Shown: positions 46,605 to 57,880 of the stretch, piece by piece | Layout: each line of letters opens with the position of its first letter | How positions within the stretch are numbered: position 1 is the first letter of the stretch | NCBI GenBank assembly: GCA_047967505.1 | Contig: CM106540.1 | Source: Dipteris shenzhenensis | Lineage: Eukaryota > Polypodiophyta > Polypodiopsida > Gleicheniales | Length of the DNA: 64,000 nucleotides | Reading direction: 5' to 3' (one strand) | Made by a program: the position numbers and the translations under genes | The notes under the pieces: model-generated | What the model saw: the letters and a program-made list of their open reading frames with translations, nothing else | The model's database searches: none | Told to the model about the DNA's origin: nothing

Positions 46605-48340
46605 TTTTTTTGCTAAAATTTATTTAAATTTTAGTTTATAGGAATAATTATAAAATATTTCTAAATTTCAAATGCATTTTAAAGTTTTTTTAAAATTTTT
46701 GAATTACGACATTTTTTATTTAAAATGTAAAAATGTAAAAATTTTATTTTTTAAAATCATCTTTGAAAAAAAAGAGATTAAAGCTATTTTTATTTAAATA
46801 AAAAAAGGTTTAAATTTTAGTTCATGAGAATAATTATAAAATATTTCTAAATTTCAAATGCATTTTAAATTTTTTTTTAAAATTTTGAATTACAATATTT
46901 TTTATTTAAAATGTGAAAATGTAAAAATTTTGTTTTTTAAAATCATCTTTGAAAAAAAAGAGATTAAAGCTATTTTTTAAATTAGAGCTATTTTTATTTA
47001 AATAAAAAAACGTTTAAATTTTAGTTCATAGGAATAATTATAAAATATTTCTAAATTTCAAATGCATTTTAAAGTTTTTTAAAATTTTTGAATTACGACA
47101 TTTTTTATTTAAAATGTGAAAATGTAAAAATTTTATTTTTTAAAACCATCTTTGAAAAAAAAAGAGATTAAAGTTATTTTTTAAATTAGAGCTATTTTTA
47201 TTTAAATAAAAAAACGTTTAAATTTTAGTTCATAGGAATAATTATAAAATATTTCTAAATTTCAAATGCATTTTAAAGTTTTTTTTTTGAATTACGACAT
47301 TTTTTATTTAAAATGTGAAAATATAAAAATTTTGTTTTTTAAAATCATCTTTGAAAAAAAAGAGATCAAAGTTATTTTTTAAATTAGAGATATTTTTATT
47401 TAAATAAGAAAACGTTTAAATCTTAGTTTATAGGAATAATTATAAAATATTTCTAAATTTGAAATGTATTTTAAATTTTTTTTAATTATTTATGGAATTA
47501 CGTAATTTTTTATTTAAAATGTGAAAATGTAAATATTTTGTTTTTAAAATCATCTTTTAAAAAAAAGAGATTAAAGTTATTTTTTAAATTAGTGCTATTT
47601 TATTTAAATAAAAAAACGTTTAAATTTTAGTTTATAGGAATAATTATAAAATATTTCTAAATTTAAAATGCATTTTAAAGTTTTTGTAAATTATTTTTGA
47701 AATTACGTAATTTTTTATTTAAAATGTGAAAATGTATATATTTTGTTTTTTGAAATCATCTTTTAAAAAAAAGAGATTAAAGATATTTTTTTATTAGTGT
47801 TATTTATATTTAAATAAAAAAACATTTAAATTTTATTTTTAAAAATGATGTTTAAAAAAAAAGAAAATAAGAGTTTAAGTTAGTGAAGTTTTTATTTAAA
47901 TGTCAAAAAGTATATAATTTGTTTTTTAAAATCATCTATTAAAAAATATATATATAACTGAAGTTTACAAATTACTGAAGTTTTGAATTTAATATAACGT
48001 TTAAATTTTGTTTTTAGAAATCATGTATTAAGAACAAGAAAATAAGAGTTTAAAGTAGCTTTTATATTATTTTAGTTTATAGGAATATGTAATCTAATTA
48101 TAAAATATTTCAAAATTTCAAATGCATTTTAAAGTTTTTTCAAATATTTTTTTTAAATTACGTAATTTTTTATTTAAAATGTGAAAATGTATATATTTTG
48201 TCTTCTAAATTCATCTATTTAAAAAAAGAGAGATTAAAGTAGGTTTTATGTTATTTTTTAAATTGGTGCTATTTTTATTTAAATAAAAAACGTTTAAATT
48301 TTAGTCTTCAAAATCATCTTTTTAAAAAAAAGAAAATAAG
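46605..48340. repeat. AT-rich tandem array, about 200-bp units
   Basis: About eight units are marked by TA(G/T)GAATAATTATAAAATATTTC (46,637; 46,826; 47,030; 47,236; 47,432; 47,638; a diverged 48,082), spacing 189-207 bp. Each also has TTTGAATTACG(A/T), AAATGTGAAAATGTA and an AAAAAAGAGATTAAAG block. No coding capacity. Confidence 0.85.
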
Positions 48341-49281
48341 AGTTTAAGGTAGCGGTGTGCATTTATCAATCTTTATGTGGAATATTATAGATTATATAGT
48401 TGGTTAAGAGCTGTTTCATAATTTAGGTAGAGTAAGTAGGCTGTATAAAACACCACATGGGCATTATCCCTAAAACACCACACCACATGGGCAAAGACCC
48501 CAACACTAGAGTGGTTAGATGCATAAGCGTATGGCTAACTGGATCTTCTAAATGCATCAGCGCATGGAAAACACATACGTAAATGATTGTCCAAAGGTCT
48601 CCTCTCTCCCCAGGCATGGGAACCAAGTGATGATCTATAGGAATGGCCACTAGTTGAGGTGGATTGCCCAACCAAAATAGATAATATTGAAAAGGCCTAC
48701 TTATTTTCTCAAAGTTCTCGCTTTAAAAGATCTATAGTGTCAACCCGCTCTCTTTTTTAATGTGTAGTCCGAGAAATACTAGATGCACCTTGCTTGTGTA
48801 TCGTTCAAAGTAATGTATTAGATATCCTTCTATCTCCTCCATATCTATTGCAAACCCAAGGCAGTAAAGCATTCAAAGAAGGTCTTATTAACCAAACCTC
48901 TCCACTATCTGTCCTTAGTATAGGGGCCATAAGTGGACAATGTGGTCCTTACACCACATGTGGAAAAGTTTCATATTGGATAAAAAGTAAAAAAAGGGAA
49001 ACATATAAGGAAAAAATATTTGAGACATCTAAGTTTAAAAATGCAACAACTAGAGTTTGAAAAATTTTTAATCAAAATTAATAATTTTTAATATTATTGA
49101 GTTTGATAAACATAATATTGAGCCACACATTTGGCCCATCTACCGGTAGGTGCATAGGATGATCCCAACGACATCCTACCTCATCAAGGAGTACGTACAA
49201 ATAGTTTTCATTACGTAAATAGATTATAAGTCATATTGAATAGAATATTATTTTCATTACCCAAATAGAATATTAATTTCC
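48341..49281. other. Non-repetitive stretch before the RING gene
   Basis: No gene recognised; short frames only (82 and 88 aa). CACCACATG(G/T)G occurs several times. It may hold the promoter of the RING-H2 gene. Confidence 0.4.
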
Positions 49282-51249
49282 ATGTGTTTTTTTTGTGCAT
49301 GCGCTAGCCAGCACACAGGTTCTGGCACCACTATTCGTATGCAAATAGAGAGTCTGAGAGCTGAGATGAGGGCACTGCAGGATGCTAGGGCACCCCCTCA
49401 CTTGGTTGCAAGTCTAGATTCAGTTATTGAGGCTCTGGGTCGATTGGACACAGTTGAGGACGTTGTGGATAGCTTTCAGGCACAGGCTAAGGCAGAGATC
49501 ACTAGTGATGGCTTGGATTGGAGAGCCATTCGACAATTGTTTGAGTGTGAGTCACATCACAGGCAGGCCTTAGAGGATATGTTTTGGGATGGTCACACTG
49601 AGGCGATGCGACCACGATCAGGGCTGCCCTTGCATATTTTACGTTTTAGGCACCCCATCATAGCAGCACACATTTATTCGAGATATCTCGTTGTGAATGG
49701 TGGTCGATTGCTCACAACTGTCAGATAGCCAGGTCATTTGCCATGCAGCTATATGCTGAGTTTGTGCTTGGTCATCGGGTAGACTACCTTAGTACCCGTC
49801 CAGGATCAGGAGCGGGACATGGTAGGATGGAGGCATCAGGAGCATCAGACTTCGGCATCGACGCGAGGCACCAGAGTTGCACACCATCCCTACACCGGCA
49901 TTACGAGCTGTTGGAGGATGGATTAGGGGGGATGTTCATTTAGTGGCATCATCCTTGCAGCACATGGTCTCTGCCCTATCGAGATCACTTTTGATTCCAC
50001 CTCCCCCACCTCGATCATCGATGGAGCCTCCCACATCTACACCACCTCCCACATCTACACTGCCTCAGCACGAGTTGGAGGCTCGAGACGCACGGATTGC
50101 AGAGTTGGAGGCATTGTTGGCCGAGTCTAGGGACGAGGTTAGTTATTCTGATTATGTTAGTTTATTTTTTTGTAGCGTGTTTTGAACTGAAGTTTTTTGG
50201 TTAATTCTCACCATGTACGCGACATGTTTGCATTGCAAGCACATCTATTGCGATAGGATATGGAGTCTCGTGTACGACTGTTGGAGGCAGATTTGGAGGA
50301 GCAGAGGATTCGGACACGCATAGCATACCATCGTGCGGAGCACTATATTTTGTAGTTGAGGCATATTAGTCGTGATCCATCTCGCCATAGAATCGACCCC
50401 AGCGTGACCCTATACCCCGCTCCTCCTGTAGATGTGTCGACTAGGACACCCATAGATGCAGCAGTCATAGCCAGGCTTCCTACTGCCACTTGCGTCCTTT
50501 GCCACGAGGAGTTTGACACTGTATGGTGGTTTGGACTAGGGTGCGGCCACATCGCACATCTCCATTGCATGACCCGCCACATGGTGGCACGATCAGTGTG
50601 CCCTGTATGCTTTGCTGACATTGATGTGGCCACATACAGAGGACTAGGCATGGATGATCTGTATCCTGGTCATCGTTAGGCCATTGATCCATTTGCCTGC
50701 ATGGTCTTGATAGAGCACTACAGGGAGGAGGCACAGAGAGCGTTGCTGATGCAGGAGGATGCTGATACATTTGTGGTTGCAGCGTGTGTTCCACGACGCT
50801 TTTCATATGGTGATTTCATGCCAGGTGACAAGGCACGAGCAGAGGAGGCATGCCGTATTGAGCGAGAGGTAGAGTTGTAGACATCATTGCAGCAGTGGGT
50901 GGAGCAACAGCTTGGGCGGGGCCGAGACCAGCGTCTTCTACATGTAGAGACGATTACTCGCGTTGGATTTGAGGCACGAGTATTCGCAGATGCACGACTA
51001 TGGGAGCTGAGACGTGCATACATAGAGGAGGCAAGGGAGGTAGAGATGGCAGCGGTGGCTTATGTAGCATGCCCTCCTCTTCATCAGGATGAGGCTGGCC
51101 CATCTCATGCAGGTGATGAGGCTGGCCCATCTGATCCGGCTTTGCCTGAGGGCACACAGCGGACGGTTGGGCAGCGGGTCATACAGGAGCCACGTCAGAG
51201 GATGACTAGAGGATCATATGTGGAGTTATCAGATTCTGATTCAGGATGA
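49282..51249 (+). pseudogene. RING-H2 finger gene inside the 12.9-kb element
   Basis: RING-H2 domains usually act as E3 ubiquitin ligases. The finger (about 50,486-50,615) reads CVLCHEEFDTVWWFGLGCGH, then IAHLHCMTRHMVARSVCPVC: C-x2-C, C-x-H-x2-H-x2-C and C-x2-C spacing of the C3H2C3 type. N-terminal to it are a helical region (49,330-49,690: RMQIESLRAEMRALQDAR) and two coiled-coil stretches (ELEARDARIAELEALLAE near 50,070; ESRVRLLEADLEEQR near 50,270), the two parted by a probable intron at about 50,139-50,240. The C-terminus is acidic (YVELSDSDSG). From 50,240 to 51,249 one frame stays open except for four TAG codons (50,254; 50,353; 50,677; 50,878). A frameshift lies near 49,700. Neighbour of the divergent transposase-like gene. 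Confidence 0.75.
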
Positions 51250-51445
51250 TTATTTAGGCTTCACACATTTCTTGTTTAGGGATGCACTTCTGCACGATGA
51301 CGATGATGATGTACACATTCATTTTGGTACTTTCATGATATTGTTCTTACTTTTATGATGTATGAGCATTTTCGTACTTTCATGATGTTCTTCACACTTT
51401 GTTTATCTCAGTTTATAGTTTGTTCAAATCTAACATAAACATTTA

Positions 51446-51793
51446 AAATTAGGAGTATGATTTTGAATTTCGAATATCTCAATTTACACATCTAATACAT
51501 AAGATATTTAAAAAAGAATGCCATGTGAAGTAATTGTAAACATTAAGCATTGAAAAAGTGTTCAAGTATAAACTTTATCATTTTGAATATCATATTGAAT
51601 TTCGTATATATCAATGCTTGCAATTATTACACTAAACCTAAGAGCCGTGCAAAGTTTCATCCCGATATGCGTATTTAAAATTAAGAGTATGATTTTGAAT
51701 TTCAGATATCTCAATTCACACATCTAATACATAATGTATTTTAAAAATAATGCTATGTGTCGTAATTGTAAACATTAAGCATTGAAAAGGTGC
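51446..51793. repeat. Direct repeat, about 110 bp, 232 bp apart
   Basis: TTTAAAATTA(G/A)GAGTATGATTTTGAATTTC and the following ATATCTCAATT(T/C)ACACATCTAATACATAA and TAATTGTAAACATTAAGCATTG are found at about 51,446 and again at 51,678. The second copy runs into the tandem array. Confidence 0.8.
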
Positions 51794-53770
51794 TTGCAAA
51801 AATGTATGCATTATACCTTCCACGTGGTGCATACCAAATCAATTGGAGACCAAATCTTGCGTGGATGTACGTCTAGGGTAGCCTAAGAGCCATGTGAAGT
51901 TTCATCCCCAACAAGGTTTAGGATTTAGGGTTCAGGGTTTAGGGTTTAGGGTTTAGTCGTGCTAGTAGGAATTATAAAAATGTACGCATTATACCTTCTA
52001 CGTGGTGTAAACCAAATCAGTTGGAGACCAAATCTTGCGTGGATGAACGTCTAGGGTAGCCTAAGAGCCGTGTGAAGTTTCATCTCCAACAGGGTTTAGG
52101 ATTTAGGGTTCAGGGTTTAGGGTTTAGTCATGCTAGTAGGGATTGTAAAAATGTACGCATTATACCTTCCACGTGGCGCAAACCAAATCAGTTGGAGACC
52201 AAATCTTGCCTGGATGTACGTCTAGGGAGCCTAAGAGCCGTGTGAAGTTTCATCCCCAATAGGGTTTAGGATTTAGGGTTTAGGGTTTAGGGTTTAGTCG
52301 TCCTAGTAGGAATTGTAAAAATGTACGCATTATACCTTCTACATGGCGCAAACCAAATTAGTTGGAGACCAAATCTTGCGTGGATGTACGTCTAGGGTAG
52401 CCTAAGAGCCGTGTGAAGTTTCATCCCCAATAGGGTTTAGGATTTAGGGTTCAGGGTTTAGGGTTTAGGGTTTAGTCATGCTAGTAGGAATTGTAAAAAT
52501 GTATGCATTATACCTTCTACGTGGCGCAAACCAAATCAATTGGAGACCAAATCTTGCGTGGATGTACATCTAGGGTAGCCTAAGAGCCGTGTAAAGTTTC
52601 ATCCCCAACAAGGTTTAGGGTTTAGGGTTCAGGGTTTAGGGTTTAGGGTTTAGTCGTGCTAGTAGGGATTGTAAAAATGTACGCATTATACCTTCCACGC
52701 GGTGCATACCAAATCAGTTCGAGATCAAATCTTGCGTGGATGTATATCTAGGGTAGTCTAAGAGCCGTGTGAAGTTTCATCCCCAACAAATAAGTCCACG
52801 TGCATATTTCATTAGTACATGCGTCATTTTTCATACATAGTCGTGCTAGTAGGGATTGTAAAAATGTACGAATTATACCTTCCACGTGGCGCATACCAAA
52901 TCAGTTGGACACCAAATCTTGCGTGGATATACGTATGTCTACAATAGCCTAAGAGCCATGCAAAGTTTAATCTCCAACAGATAAGTCCACATGCATATTT
53001 CGTTAGTACGTGCGCCATTTTTCACATGTAGTCGTGCTAGTAGGGATTGTAAAAATGTACGCATTATACCTTCCACGTGGCGCATACCAAATCAGTTCGA
53101 GACCAAATCTTGCGTGGATGTATGTCTAAGGTAGTCTAAGAGCCGTGTGAAGTTTCATCTCCAACAGATAAGTCCACATGTGTATTTCATTAGTACGTGC
53201 GCCATTTTTCATACATAGTCGTGCTAGTAGGGATTGTAAAAATGTACACATTATACCTTCCATGTGGTGTATACCAAATCAGTTGGACACCAAATCTTGC
53301 ATGGATGTATGTCTACGGTAGCCTAAGAGCCGTGCAAAGTTTAATCTCCAACAGATAAGTCCACATGCATATTTCGTTAGTACGTGCGCCATTTTTCACA
53401 CGTAGTCGTGCTAGTAGGGATTGTAAAAATGTACGCATTAAATACCTTCCACATGGCACATACCAAATCAATTGGAGACCAAATCTTGCATGGATGTATG
53501 TCTAGGGTGGCCTAAGAGTCGTGCGAAGTTTCATACCCAACAGATAAGTCCACATGCGTATTTCGTTAGTACGTGCACCATAGCTTTGCCGCAGTCATGC
53601 TAGTAGGGATTGTAAAAATGTACACATTGTACCTTCCACGTGGCGCATACCAAATCAGTTCAGACCAAATCTTGCATGGATGTATGTCTAGGGTGGCCTA
53701 AGAGTCGTGTGAAGTTTCATCCCCAACATATAAGTCCACACGCGTATTTCGTTAGTACGTGCATGAATTT
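51790..53770. repeat. Tandem array with TTTAGGG telomere-type inserts
   Basis: About eleven units begin near TC(G/A)TGCTAGTAGG(G/A)ATTG (51,958; 52,127; 52,297; 52,476; 52,651; 52,841; 53,030; 53,219; 53,406; 53,596, after a partial one). Each contains ATTATACCTTCCACGTGGCGCA and CCAAATCTTGCGTGGATGTA. In the first six the linker is GGGTTTAGGATTTAGGGTTCAGGG-type sequence, the plant telomere heptamer (unit 169-190 bp). In the last four to five it is ATAAGTCCACATGCGTATTTCG (unit 187-190 bp). Two subfamilies therefore share a body but differ in linker. Confidence 0.9.
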
Positions 53771-54108
53771 TCTTAGTCACGTTTTTAAAATGTCCTAAAG
53801 CACAAAACAAATTACAACATTACTACTAATAAACAATTTTTTGTTTTACAAACACAACAAATCCCATTGAGAAGACATCGAACATCATGTATAAAATAGA
53901 ATCTAATACAATGATGTGTATACAACCATCAGAGTGAAATACAAAATATGAGTCCATGAAAATTACAATGGTACGGTCACACAGTGAGCCTATACATATC
54001 GAATACAAAAATGTGTAATCAACTAGTGATAACCAATAAAAGTCAATCTGATCAACTGATGATCCCAAAAAATATGATATGTAATGTGCTACTCCTTAGG
54101 ATCAGCTC

Positions 54109-57038
54109 TCATGCCAATAGTTGCAAGTATGCTCTCGTGATCCGCCACTGCAAGGCCCATCGTGGAGTGGACGTCGCCTTGCGAGTGCGAACACGACTCA
54201 AAGTAATCTTGATCCCAACAACAAGATGAGAATACATGTATGCCTCCTGATCCGCCATGTACTCCTGGAACTCAATATAGCGACCACGCCTCTGTATCTG
54301 CTGAAAATAGTGGCCACCTATGATCATGCTATGAGCATTGAAGTGCATCCCATGCCCATCCACTGTATCCTCATTCAGCACACTCTTCAGCATAGAGCAT
54401 CGCAACAAGTAATAATCCACACCCTCCTCATTGCCCTCCGAAGCAATAACCGCAAAGATATCACCAATACGCAAAATATCTGTAAGCTGGTCATAATCTC
54501 TAGAGGAACTGAATCCCGCATCCTGATCATCATGTACCTCCTCCCAAGGTTGGAAGGGAGAAAGCACTCGTCATACCCATGGTATCATGGAGCACCCTCC
54601 CCAATCATCATCAATGCATGCAGAGCAAAAACATGCAAACCGTCGAGAAAAGATCGTGGGGTGAGACTCACCTACGCTCCTGATGGAATGGAAATCAAGA
54701 GTGCTAGGCACAGAACGACAATCAAAAGGCCTAGACCGATCAAGACTCCCAATGTCCACGCACCAAAAATACCGGCTCACCACCCTATCGTCACGCGACT
54801 GAAACGAGGAGATAACACTAGTGGATAAGTGCTGGCTGCACCACCGCACCACATCATGTGCATCCTTGAAGCGATCGGCACTGTGACGCAACTGGTATCG
54901 ACGCAAAGCACGCTTCATGCAAGCACCTGCACCATCGTGCTCTCCCTTACCGTGCCCTGTCTCGAAGTAGCTCCATGTGATCGGAATGCCTGTCTCACAG
55001 TGCCATCTGCAGAACCAATAAAACTGTCTAGCGGATTTGAACTGACCACCGCAGCCGTCTGACCAGATCCAGCACCACTGCCATGTGACACCATGATCCC
55101 TCAAGAAACTATCATGCAAAGTGAAGCAATGCTACACAAAATGGGCATCATGCGATCGATCATCACTAATGTAGAAGTGATACTCTCGCACAATGATGCG
55201 TGAGTCCATGGTGCTATCAATGCCATCCACATGAGCCTGTGCATGACGATAGCTAATGTGCACAAATATAGCAACCTGCAATATGGCATTGAAAAAAAAT
55301 ATGACTATTGAAATAATTCAATATAATGAGGCGGGGAAAAAATCAATACTTAATCACATGTCACCTGTTCGGAGAAATAATACTCCAATTGGATCTCATG
55401 CTGTGGTGCGAAGGTGTAATTCTCCGCAAAGTCCACCACTGAGACAACCACCCCTATAGGAAATGTCCTCAAACATGCACGGAACTGACGATCCTCCCAT
55501 TTCGCAGTGTGCGAGTGGCGTATGTAGCGGTACAGCTTCCCTCGAAAACTGTGAATGAATACAACACGTGGTGTCTCCTTCCCCACAAGCTGCAACCTCC
55601 TCGACTGTGCACCACCATCTAATGTCAAGGTAATGTACTCATACTACTGCCAGCGAACCATCTGCACATCACAAGTATCTAGTGCAACTCGTGGTACTCT
55701 AGCAAAGTCACCACACAAAGTACACGTGCCTTCCACACAATCAAGGGAGTGGAATAAAGCATCACCATCTCGTGTACACAATATGGAATGAATGAAGTTG
55801 CGAGGGCTAGTAGGAACCACTCCCCTATGACCATCAAGGGAACGGAATACGTCATACATCAATCCAAAATCCACATGGTAGCAACAACAACATGTGTCAT
55901 GCTCCTGAGAGCATCGCACAAACCATGGCCTGCATCGCTCAAATGACCTCTGCCCAATCTTGAACTCCGGGTGCGCCTCTACAAACTGAGTGCAACTCAG
56001 TCTAGGTACACTCCAAAAAACATGCACCATGCTCAATGTACACACCGCGTGACACCCTCTTCCACAATGCATTCTTGAACACCGGGGATGCTCTGCAATG
56101 CTCCTCCCAAAACTATTGTATGAAGGACCTAGTGGAATCATCCACAATCGATCGCTGCGAGGTGCACGACCACTCAAAGCCCAAAGAGCATCAGTCTCAC
56201 TATCCTCTAGACTCTGCCTCCTAATGATGCCTGCTCGCAATGCTTGCTCGCAATGTGCGCGGTGCAATCTAAAGAAGACGTGAAGCGGTACGCACATGGC
56301 CTATCATATGAGGTCTCCTAATGGCAGCCACAATAGCACGACGTGCTGCCAAGGCATCACTGGAGTTCCTATGCTTAATAGAAGCATAGGAACGTCGAAC
56401 ACTGCTAAGGACCTCGCTAGATACAACCCTATCTCTACGTGCCCAAGACCAGCAAGCCTCCTACACTCTACCAAGTTAGGGTGATCAATCAGGGACGTGA
56501 GAAGAGAAGACTACGAAGCTAGCATGAGGTCACAAAAAAAAGACTGCACAATCTTGCTAGTACGACGACGGATAGTGGACTTCGGCAAGTCACGTCGTGA
56601 AGCAACACTACTACTGCAAGTTGGTGCAAGGGGATCAATGGGAGATGGTAGGGTGGACGGGGGAAGGGAGGCGCCAAGGGGAGCAGGGGGAGGGGGAGGG
56701 GGAGGGGGAGGGGGGAGGGTGGAGGGGGAAGAGGTAGAGGTGGAGGCCAAAATGTAGGTGGCTAGGGGAAGGGCGAAGGCTAGAGGTAGGGGAGTGGATG
56801 AGGATGGGGGGACAATGGAGGTGGGGGTGGGGGTGGGGGTGGAGGTGGAGGTGGGGGTGGAGGTGGAGGTGGGATGTAGAGGTAGAGGTGGAGGTGGATT
56901 AGTGGTGGCAGCGCGAGCTCTAGCTCTAGAGGCTCTCTTGCACTCACGAGCCTTCCGCTTGCGCTCCTTGTCAATGAGATTTGGGGGGGGGTTCCTACAT
57001 CTTTCACGTCTACTAGCTCTACGGCTTTGAGAACCCAT
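54109..57038 (-). pseudogene. DFAEN-type transposase-like gene of the 12.9-kb element
   Basis: ATG at 57,038 begins a basic then Pro/Ser/Thr-rich N-terminus (MGSQSRRASRRER; poly-Pro at 56,680-56,880). After a TAG (56,511) and a frameshift near 56,300 the frame continues: FVEAHPEFKIGQRSFERCRP, then DTCCCCYHVDFGLM and CTLCGDFA (possible Cys-rich zinc site), VVSVVDFAENYTFAPQHEIQ, an intron 55,364-55,276 (CAG|GTGACA to TTGCAG, phase 0), WIWSDGCGGQFKSARQFYWF and YFETGHGKGEHDGAGACMKRAL, and a C-terminal domain to 54,109. These blocks in this order recall uncharacterised transposase-like proteins of cnidarians and insects (DFAEN, SDG-x-QYK, SHGK-x-x-DG); that relation is from memory. The Asp/Glu residues would suit a DDE-type active site. 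Further stops: TAG at 55,646-55,644, TAG in FV-HCF near 55,128, TGA at 54,573-54,571. Confidence 0.7.
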
Positions 57039-57224
57039 TCTCAATGAAAGTAGGATGGAAGGTGTGACAAAGTGATGAGGAGGCAAGAATGGGTGAAATG
57101 AACCAAAACGTGGTGTCTTATAGAGAGCCTCAACTCATCCACTAGATTGCTCTTAGATTGCTCTTCATTATTATTGGTGGAGAGGTGCTAAGATTGAAAC
57201 TAATTGGCTAAGTTTTTTACCTTC

Positions 57225-57405
57225 AAATACCTCGATCGAGGTATGCTATGCCCAGATCATATACCTTGATCGAGGTATATGATGCATCACGCAAGTATAA
57301 ACCTCGATCGAGGTACCCCTCGGTCATAGCACATTCCCGTCGGTCATATACCGCGATCGAGGTATTGTATGCCTCACGCAGGTCATATACCTCGATCGAG
57401 GTATT
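57225..57405. repeat. Right subterminal cluster of TACCTCGATCGAGGTA palindromes
   Basis: Five copies near 57,228, 57,261, 57,301, 57,347 and 57,388, with variants CCTTGATCGAGG and CCGCGATCGAGG, spaced 33-46 bp and separated by TATGC(C/A)TCACGCA-type sequence. Located just upstream of the transposase-like gene start, so possibly also its promoter region. Confidence 0.9.
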
Positions 57406-57424
57406 CTATGCCTCGCACATCGTG

Positions 57425-57770
57425 ATGTGTATACATGTGGCTGATGTGGCACCATGCATGGTCATGATGTGGCAATATAGTCTCTTCCATGTCGTGGAAA
57501 GGTGATGTGGCATGATGAGTTGGCATTCATGAGGTGGTAGATTGACATGACAAATTGAGGTGGAGGGATTGGTGACGTGGCAAGGTTGACGAGGTATGCC
57601 AAGGTGGCAAGGTGTGATGACATGGCTCATGATGTGGAATGATGAGGTGGCACATGTGGCAGCACGTGTGGCAATGTAAGGTGACATGGCAAGGAGTGAT
57701 GTCACATCTCCTTGATGACATGGCACCACGTGGTCTAACAACGTGGCATGGTTTTGATGACTCAGCCTTC
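57425..57770 (+). repeat. Degenerate GATGTGGCA-rich stretch
   Basis: More than a dozen short units of the form GATG(T/A)(G/C)GTGGCA, such as GATGTGGCA, GAGGTGGCA, GACGTGGCA and GACATGGCA, without fixed spacing. No protein-coding signal was recognised. Confidence 0.6.
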
Positions 57771-57836
57771 CGCATGGGCAGCATGCACACTCCAAAGGCT
57801 TGCCACTAGGGTCGGTGATGCTCCTAGCCTACCTCA

Positions 57837-57880
57837 CCAAGCCTAATACCAAGCCTACCTTGTCTTGGTATTAGGCTTGG
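57837..57880. repeat. Perfect 17-bp hairpin
   Basis: CCAAGCCTAATACCAAG (57,837-57,853) and CTTGGTATTAGGCTTGG (57,864-57,880) are exact complements around a 10-base loop. Confidence 0.88.

Noticed and set aside
50240-51249. Alternative genetic code, or RNA editing turning UAG into CAG, in the RING gene
   Set aside because: Nuclear plant genes use the standard code, and U-to-C editing is known for organelles; C-to-T decay of CAG explains the stops more simply.
51900-52660. Chromosome end or true telomere
   Set aside because: TTTAGGG runs are short, degenerate and confined to linkers of a tandem unit, with ordinary DNA on both sides.
56640-56880. Gly-rich plus-strand protein opposite the transposase N-terminus
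   Set aside because: It is the antisense of the Pro/Ser/Thr-rich coding stretch and has no features of its own.
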